From NCBI GenBank assembly GCA_000719025.1, contig JODP01000013.1:124001-188000 (forward strand): DNA of 64,000 nucleotides. The letters are read 5' to 3'. The notes beneath the pieces are model-generated. The model was given only the letters and a program-made list of their open reading frames with translations, was not told where the DNA came from and did no database searches. The translations under genes were made by a program, and so were the position numbers. Position 1 is the first letter of the stretch, and every line of letters begins with the position of its first letter. Positions 55,823 through 64,000 of the stretch are shown in pieces. This DNA is from Kineosporia aurantiaca JCM 3230 (lineage in GTDB: Bacteria; Actinomycetota; Actinomycetes; Actinomycetales; Kineosporiaceae).

Positions 55823-58456
55823 TCAGTCGCCGGGGGCCGCGGCCACGGCCCGCAGGCGGGCGACGGCCGTGAAAGAGGAGAAGGCACAGGCCACGAACAA
55901 GGTGATGGCCAGCGTGATCATGGAGATCCAGGGGATACTGATGACGAAACCGGTCAGCATGGTCAGCGTGATCACCGTGGGGACGGCCGCCAGCAGGAGC
56001 CCGAAACCGGTGGCGATGAGAAAGAGCCAGGCGTTCTGCAGCACCGCGGTCGTGCGCGCCTTGGCCGGTGAAACACCGAGGTAGACCAGAAGAGCGACGA
56101 ATCGCTGCAGCGTCCGGGCCCCGCTCCAGGTTGCCGCCACGGCCAGGGCCAGCAGCAGGATTGTCAGGCCGAAGCCCACGGCCGGCAACGTGGCCGCGGG
56201 AATCAGGGGCGGCGGCGGTTCGTAGGTGATGATGAAGTCCCGCGAATACCCCTCGCTGACCGTGGCTGCGTGCAGCTTGTCGGCGGTCTGGTCGCTGACT
56301 CCGTTGTAGAGCAGCACCCCGCCGGTGGCCGGGAGGCCAAGGGTTTCCACCGTGGACTGCACAATCGCCCCGACCGTCTGAAGCCGCCAGTCCCCGCGGG
56401 GGGCGCTGACGACCTTCGCAGGGAGGGCGACCGGCCCCGCCAGAACCTGGTTGTCAGCGTCCTCCACCTGGAGCCCGACCTGAGGGTTCTTACCGGAGCG
56501 CACCCGCTCGCCATCGGCGTTGATGAGTTCGTCGTTCCAGAGGATGACGCCGGAATGGGCCAGAGTGGCCGACTCTTCGGTGGTCAGGGACCGGCCCAGG
56601 ATCGCGGCGAGGTCTGAGGCGTTCCGCAGCACCACAAGGTACCCATCGTCCAGCTCCGGGATGACCGCTGCGCGGGCTTGGTCGCCGTGATCTGCGTAGG
56701 CGTCGTTGAAGCTGCGTTGGATCGGGACGGCGGTTGCCTGGTCGCCGAGGACGCGCTGGGCGAAGGCACGCGTCTCCGGCGGTGCGGCTGCGGTCCGGGA
56801 CGCCCCCGTAACGAGCACCTGTCCGGGGACGACATCGGGGGTGCGGTCGGCGTCGGCGCTGGTTACCCAGGTGTCGAGCAGGGTGAGGTAGCCGAAGGTC
56901 ATGCCCACCAGGAGGGAGACCACGGCCACCAGAGCGATGGAGCCGCGGAGGCTGTCCTGCAGACGGCGCTTGACCAGGCGCGAAACCCAGCCGCGTTCGG
57001 GTAGGCGGGCGAGGATCGGGGGCAACAGGTCCGGCAGCACGATCACGTAGGCGACCGCGATGCTGGCCGAGAACCGCATCGCGCCGGCGGGGGTATGAAG
57101 CCCGGACAGTTGCAGCAGCGAGTAGCAGACGGCGGCCAGAGCCAGCAGACGCCGCAGGTCGGTGCGGGTGAAGCGGAAGAAGGAAGGCCGATCGCCAGCG
57201 GTCGATGGCCGCTCGGGGGTGATTCCGCGCGGCTCCTCGTTCAGGGCGGAATGGCCTGCTGCCTGGCGAATTACCCCTGCGAGGAACACCGCACCGGTCA
57301 GGACCGTGATCAGGGTAAACCGCAGGATGGGCCCGGCGACCGGCACATCGAGGTCGACCGGACGACCCGAGACCTCGGCCAGCAGGGGCCGGATCAGGTG
57401 CGTCAGGCCGATCCCGGCGACCCCTCCGAGAATCGCCCCCAGCCCCAGACCCGCCAGCAGGATCAGCCCGAAGCCCGCCACAAGCGGTCCGGGACCGATT
57501 CCGAGCGCGGTGCTGATCCTGCGCAGGCGCCGCCAGCGGCGGTCCGCCGTAGCGACCGCGAACCCGGCCACCAGCACGGGAAGGATCAGGGACGGGATCG
57601 CGTACCCGGCCGGAACCCGGTCCAGCCAGCCGGTGCTGCGTTCGTCCGACAGATCGGCGGGAGTCAGCCGGGATTGCCGGAGCCGGGTGCGGATCGACTC
57701 GATCTGCCCCTTGCTCTCACTGTGAACGCCTTGGGCCACGGCCTCCAGCACCTGGTCGGTCGTGCCCCCGTTCCAGAACACGTACAGGTCTGCCCGATTG
57801 TTCTCGAAGCGACTGCCGATCATCGGGTCGAGCCGACCCCACGTACCTCGAGCGGCCAGAATCACCGGTTGGTTGGTGTAGTCGTCCTCGGCCCGACCCA
57901 CGACCGTGAGGGTCGAATTACCCGGGGGAACCCGCAGCTCGGTACCGACCGCACTATCGGCGACGCCGCTCAGAGCAACCTCGCCCGGAGCCTGGGGCCA
58001 GCGGCCGGCGACCAGATGATGGTTGGGACGGTTGATCTCACGAGTCCAGTCACGCTCGTCGAAGCGCGGAGTGGGCACACCCGCGGGCAGGCCGGCCACC
58101 GGGAAGTCCCGCGAAAGCACCTCTACCATGGAATTCTTCGCGCCGGAGCGGCCGAGGCGATCGATGATGGCCGTCACGGGCCGGTCATCGCCCGGGCTCA
58201 GCGAGACGACGCCCAGACCGGTTTCGTTCTGGAAGGATCCGAACTCCGCCGAGCGCCGTTGCGCCGGGCTGAGACTCGTTGCGGTCAGCGAGATCAGGAT
58301 CGCGCTGACGAACGCGGCAGCCACCGCGACCAGCACGACCGGCCCCAACGGAACGCCACGCCGGCCCAGTCGGCGGGCCTGCCGCAAAGCCGTACGGACG
58401 GTGTTGAACGGCCCGGGGCCGGGACGTGACGTTCTGGTCGCCACGGACAATGACAT
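55823..58456 (-). CDS. FtsX-like ABC transporter permease
   Basis: 877 aa. One N-terminal helix (PVVLVAVAAAFVSAILISL), a large extracytoplasmic domain (~70-270), a block of helices in the middle (residues ~280-480: SLILPVLVAGFAVA, VAGFGLILLAGLGLGAILGGVAGIG, plus AAVCYSLLQLSGL), a second outside domain and a final four-helix FtsX region (VGFGLTILLLALAVAATWSGARTLQRFVALLVYLGVSPAKA...). Layout fits MacB/FtsX-type exporters. The cargo is unknown; the neighbouring secreted protein gene is one candidate partner. Confidence 0.88.
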   Translation of the reverse strand: MSLSVATRTSRPGPGPFNTVRTALRQARRLGRRGVPLGPVVLVAVAAAFVSAILISLTATSLSPAQRRSAEFGSFQNETGLGVVSLSPGDDRPVTAIIDRLGRSGAKNSMVEVLSRDFPVAGLPAGVPTPRFDERDWTREINRPNHHLVAGRWPQAPGEVALSGVADSAVGTELRVPPGNSTLTVVGRAEDDYTNQPVILAARGTWGRLDPMIGSRFENNRADLYVFWNGGTTDQVLEAVAQGVHSESKGQIESIRTRLRQSRLTPADLSDERSTGWLDRVPAGYAIPSLILPVLVAGFAVATADRRWRRLRRISTALGIGPGPLVAGFGLILLAGLGLGAILGGVAGIGLTHLIRPLLAEVSGRPVDLDVPVAGPILRFTLITVLTGAVFLAGVIRQAAGHSALNEEPRGITPERPSTAGDRPSFFRFTRTDLRRLLALAAVCYSLLQLSGLHTPAGAMRFSASIAVAYVIVLPDLLPPILARLPERGWVSRLVKRRLQDSLRGSIALVAVVSLLVGMTFGYLTLLDTWVTSADADRTPDVVPGQVLVTGASRTAAAPPETRAFAQRVLGDQATAVPIQRSFNDAYADHGDQARAAVIPELDDGYLVVLRNASDLAAILGRSLTTEESATLAHSGVILWNDELINADGERVRSGKNPQVGLQVEDADNQVLAGPVALPAKVVSAPRGDWRLQTVGAIVQSTVETLGLPATGGVLLYNGVSDQTADKLHAATVSEGYSRDFIITYEPPPPLIPAATLPAVGFGLTILLLALAVAATWSGARTLQRFVALLVYLGVSPAKARTTAVLQNAWLFLIATGFGLLLAAVPTVITLTMLTGFVISIPWISMITLAITLFVACAFSSFTAVARLRAVAAAPGD

Positions 58457-58501
58457 CCTCTACCTAACAACTCTTTCCGGCAGTTTCGCGCCGAGACAGG
58501 A

Positions 58502-58530
58502 CCGGGGCTCCGGTCACACCGGAGCCCCGG
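58502..58530 (-). terminator. Terminator of the I36-like gene
   Basis: CCGGGGCTCCGG and its exact complement CCGGAGCCCCGG with loop TCACA, starting 13 nt past the stop. It separates this gene from the ABC permease on the same strand. Confidence 0.85.
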
Positions 58531-58543
58531 CTCTCCTCGATGC

Positions 58544-58906
58544 TCAGCAACCACCCAAGGTGCGCCAGGAGCTGACCTCGTCAGAATTCAGGACGCTGAC
58601 GTTGTTGTCCTGGCTGCTGGCCTTCCATTCCTGGGTGTCCCCGCTGCCGTGGCCGTCGTAACCGCAGGAGTCGTAGCTGGGAGAGTCGTTACGCCAGGAG
58701 TCCATCTTGTTGTCGAGCCGGGTGGAGACCGGCAGGATGACCGCCAGGCCGGACTTCCGGGAGTCGAGCGCGGCGCCGAAATCGTTGTTGGCCCAGATGC
58801 ACATGCTCGTGTTCGGGCAGTCCGCGAGAGCCGCGTGGGCCGGCGTGACGGTGAGCGCCGCAGTCACCGTGAGCATGACGGTGCCGAGGACGACGGGGAG
58901 TCTCAT
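58544..58906 (-). CDS. Secreted peptidase-inhibitor-I36-like protein
   Basis: 120 aa from ATG at 58906, fixed by AAGGA five nt upstream. Signal peptide MRLPVVLGTVMLTVTAALTV ends at AHA. The mature ~95 aa has four Cys (DCPNTSMCIW, YDSCGYD, GGC), and the WANNDFGAALDSRKSG and DNKMDSWRNDS pattern of the I36/SMPI (beta-gamma crystallin-like) superfamily common in actinobacteria. Inhibition of metalloproteases is known for Streptomyces SMPI; for this copy it is inference. It sits upstream of the ABC pair on the same strand. Confidence 0.8.
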   Translation of the reverse strand: MRLPVVLGTVMLTVTAALTVTPAHAALADCPNTSMCIWANNDFGAALDSRKSGLAVILPVSTRLDNKMDSWRNDSPSYDSCGYDGHGSGDTQEWKASSQDNNVSVLNSDEVSSWRTLGGC

Positions 58907-59116
58907 CCGGATCCTTAGGGTGAGGCAACAGGGGCGAAGAGTCGGATACCACCCAGAACGGCCGTTGATCACCAATCGGCCGATCGGAACCTATCGCCCA
59001 AATCAGCCCCGCCCAAGCATCCGGACGCATCGAAATGATCACGCCTGCCGGGAGCGTCCAGCGCCTTGAGGGCAGGGATCGCCGCGGCCCGGGACGAGGA
59101 CAGCGGCCAAACACGG

Positions 59117-59161
59117 ATCGGGGTGCTCCCGTGCGCTGCATGCGCACGGAAACACCCCGAT
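59117..59161 (-). terminator. Terminator downstream of uvrA
   Basis: ATCGGGGTG / CACCCCGAT and CCGTGCGC / GCGCACGG stems separated by a CTC/AAA internal loop. It lies 39 nt beyond the stop codon of the frameshift-corrected uvrA tail (59200) and about 165 nt beyond the stop of the frame as read (59328), which fits the longer product better. Confidence 0.75.
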
Positions 59162-59327
59162 GCCTAGGCCGACGGCGACGAGTCGCCGTACCAGAACCCT
59201 TAGCGGCGGCGGCTACTCACCGGCTCGGTCGCCTCCAGGTCGATACGTTTGGCCGCCGCCCGCGATGAGGCTGCCGGGACGGCCTTCTTCGCCGGTGCCT
59301 TCTTGGCTACGGCTGCCTTGGCCGGGG

Positions 59328-62318
<2,991 letters not shown>

Positions 62319-62489
62319 GCTAGGTGCCCCCACCGACAGTCTTCGCGTCGAGCGGTCAGCGCAGCGGGCCGGACGGTCCGGCCATGGCTGTACTCCGGGG
62401 GAACCTGGGGCCTAAGGCGGATATGTCCGTGTTCGCCGAGAGCTTCACCGGATTCCGGAGCACCCCATCCGGAATGGCAAGGTATGTCC

Positions 62490-63152
62490 ATGGTCTACAA
62501 CGGAGAAGTCACCCAGGGCGGGCCGGCTGACGTCCGCGAGCTGCCCGACGCGGTGATCCGGAAGGCGAGCGTCTCGCCCCAGGACAACAACACGTATCTG
62601 ATCACCTGCCGGAAGACCGGGGACCAGGTGCTGATCGACGCGGCCGACGACGCCGAGAGAGTGCGCACCCTGATCGGCGAGGGCGGGGGCCCGCTGCGCG
62701 GCATCGTCACCACCCACCAGCACTGGGACCACCACCGCGCGCTGAGCGAGATCGCCGCGGTCACCAAGGCCCCGACGCTGGCCGGGGAGGACGACGCGGA
62801 CGCCCTGCCGCTCGCGCCGGACGTCCGGCTGCGCCACGGTGACCAGGTCGCGGTCGGCGAGCTGACGCTGGAGGTGGTGCACCTGCGGGGGCACACGCCC
62901 GGCTCGGTGACGCTGGTGCTGACCAGCTCGGACGGCAGCGTGCACGCTTTTACGGGCGACAGCCTCTTCCCGGGTGGGGTCGGGAACACGCACGACGACA
63001 AGGACAACTTCAAGTCCCTGATCACCGACGTCGAGCAGCGACTCTTCGACGTCTACCCGGACGAGACCTGGATCTACCCCGGCCACGGCAAGGACACGAC
63101 CCTCGGCGCCGAGCGCCCGAGCCTGCCGGAGTGGCACGAACGGGGCTGGTGA
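62490..63152 (+). CDS. MBL-fold metallo-hydrolase (glyoxalase II-like)
   Basis: 220 aa. Metal motif THQHWDHH (HxHxDH), a further His in LRGHTPGS, GDSLFPGGVGNTH with the bridging Asp and a C-terminal PGHGKDTTLG complete the set for a dinuclear site. Resembles glyoxalase II and related thioester hydrolases; exact substrate unknown. ATG 62490 has AAGG seven nt upstream; ATG 62484 is the alternative. Divergent from uvrA. Confidence 0.92.
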   Translation: MVYNGEVTQGGPADVRELPDAVIRKASVSPQDNNTYLITCRKTGDQVLIDAADDAERVRTLIGEGGGPLRGIVTTHQHWDHHRALSEIAAVTKAPTLAGEDDADALPLAPDVRLRHGDQVAVGELTLEVVHLRGHTPGSVTLVLTSSDGSVHAFTGDSLFPGGVGNTHDDKDNFKSLITDVEQRLFDVYPDETWIYPGHGKDTTLGAERPSLPEWHERGW

Positions 63153-63170
63153 CCGCCTAACCCCGCCGAC

Positions 63171-63204
63171 CCGCGTTGCCGGAAGTCTCTCCGGCAACGC
63201 GGGT
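63171..63204. terminator. Bidirectional terminator between MBL hydrolase and esterase genes
   Basis: CCCGCGTTGCCGGA pairs with TCCGGCAACGCGGG, 14 bp perfect, 6-nt loop, in the 70-bp convergent spacer. Confidence 0.85.
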
Positions 63205-63222
63205 GCTGGCGAGCGTCATCAA

Positions 63223-64000
63223 TCAGTGCTGGTGGTGCAACGGGAAGGCGACCTTGGTGACGAAGTCGCGCAGTGCGCCCCGCCAGTAGGACCAGTTGTG
63301 ACCGCCGTTCACGTTGTACTGCCGGAACGGGACACCGGCCGACGTGAGCAGAGCTTCTTCGGCCGTGGTGTTCGCCTGGGCGGCGCCGCCGAGATCCTGC
63401 TTGGCTACGCCGACGTGCAGGCCGAGCAGCTTCTTCAGCGCCGGGTTCTTCTCCTCACCGTTGACCGGTAGGCCCCGCGGGGCGGACCAGACGGCGTAGT
63501 AACCGAACTTCGTGGTGTCGTTCCACAGCACGTCCTGCACGGTGGTGGTGCCGCCGGACAGTCCGGCGAACGCCCGCTCCGATGCCTTGGCCGAGACGTT
63601 GTAGTGCTTCTGCACGTACGGGACGACGTTGTCGAGCAGGTCGTCCGTAGTGGGGTTGTTGGGCATCACCACCACCATCGGGGTGGCGCGGCCGGAGTCG
63701 ATCAGGTTGTCCATGATGTTCTTCAGGTCGCCCTGGGTGCTCCAGTCCATCTCGTTCCCGCCTCCACCGTGAATCAGGTAGAAGGTCGGGTAGGACGCGG
63801 ATCGGCGGGCGTTGTAACCGGGCGGCGTGTAGACGGTCAGATAGTTCTTGTCGGCCGGCGCGGTGTGACCGGGCGCGTCGTAGGTGATGTGCTTCAGACT
63901 GCCCTGCTTGTCGTGTTTACCCACCGGAGCCTGCCAGGACAGGTTCTCGGTGCCGAACCGTGAGTCCGACGGCACGTACACCTGGCTGCTGAGCTCGGCC
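63223..64000 (-). CDS. Esterase-D/CE1-like alpha/beta hydrolase, partial (start outside window)
   Basis: The visible 259 residues show the fold of feruloyl/acetyl-xylan esterases: LTVYTPPGYNARRSASYPTFYLIHGGGGNEMDW, TPMVVVMPNN, nucleophile Ser in FAGLSGGTTTVQDV, and the catalytic His in NGGHNWSYWRGALRDFV. Translation continues through the window edge (AELSSQVYVPSDSRF), so the N-terminus and any signal peptide or carbohydrate-binding module are not seen. Probably secreted and active on polysaccharide esters, by analogy. The ATG at 63981 is internal. Confidence 0.88.
   Translation of the reverse strand, partial: AELSSQVYVPSDSRFGTENLSWQAPVGKHDKQGSLKHITYDAPGHTAPADKNYLTVYTPPGYNARRSASYPTFYLIHGGGGNEMDWSTQGDLKNIMDNLIDSGRATPMVVVMPNNPTTDDLLDNVVPYVQKHYNVSAKASERAFAGLSGGTTTVQDVLWNDTTKFGYYAVWSAPRGLPVNGEEKNPALKKLLGLHVGVAKQDLGGAAQANTTAEEALLTSAGVPFRQYNVNGGHNWSYWRGALRDFVTKVAFPLHHQH

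Overview
The window is high-GC DNA from a free-living actinobacterium. The evidence is the strongly biased third codon positions, frequent GTG starts, and actinobacterium-typical genes: two RbpA-type RNA polymerase-binding proteins, WhiA beside RapZ and YvcK, and polyprenol monophosphomannose synthase Ppm1 next to Lnt. A Kineosporia-like lineage is a guess from general flavour and is not demonstrated. I see no prophage, insertion sequence, tRNA, rRNA or CRISPR array. Most of the window is ordinary chromosomal core, with non-coding repeat patches and a few decayed genes between the operons.

Region by region. 1-7.3 kb: a partial methyltransferase, a YchJ-like protein, an F420/flavin-type oxidoreductase, a minisatellite patch (1.9-2.4 kb), a Nudix-GNAT pair, an AlkZ-like winged-helix protein, a metallophosphoesterase, a probable gene fragment and QueE. 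7.3-19.2 kb: a secreted GH3 beta-glucosidase, an orphan LuxR regulator with a degenerate receiver, a lactonase, a GlcD-type oxidase, an amino-acid permease, a GlxA-type regulator, a divergent HxlR / enoyl-CoA hydratase pair with two matching operators, and malate synthase G. 19.3-25.4 kb: a secreted VanY-like peptidase, a dyad-repeat cluster beside a decayed MFS transporter, then rbpA facing the fxsA-ppm1-lnt cluster. 25.4-31.2 kb: kal-kamE-kamD (lysine 5,6-aminomutase plus 3-aminobutyryl-CoA ammonia-lyase), an amidohydrolase and a double-GNAT protein.

31.6-45.1 kb: a TPR-GGDEF protein, a small PH-like protein and a flavin monooxygenase, then the long minus-strand core run read in the order uvrC, rapZ, yvcK, whiA, gap, pgk, tpiA, secG and a second rbpA-like gene. 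A roughly 800-bp composite of degenerate repeats sits between uvrC and rapZ. 45.5-64 kb: aminopeptidase N, an APH-type kinase, metH with a structured leader, two tandem methyltransferase paralogues, an 18-codon hydrophobic microprotein, an ABC ATPase/FtsX-type permease pair, a secreted Cys-containing I36-like protein, uvrA with an apparent frameshift at a (KTAPA)5 repeat, an MBL-fold hydrolase and a partial secreted esterase.

Working together: gap-pgk-tpiA supplies glycolysis. glcB can assimilate C2 units released by fatty-acid or amino-acid oxidation, and the enoyl-CoA hydratase and kam/kal genes fit that. lnt-ppm1-fxsA serves the envelope. uvrA, uvrC, the AlkZ-like protein and Nudix form a scattered repair and sanitation set. 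I did not find a single clearly new multi-gene system. The most useful leads are the HxlR twin operators, the uvrA frameshift, the microprotein, the metH leader, the partial lysine-aminomutase island, the apparent non-ATG start of queE and the repeat patches.
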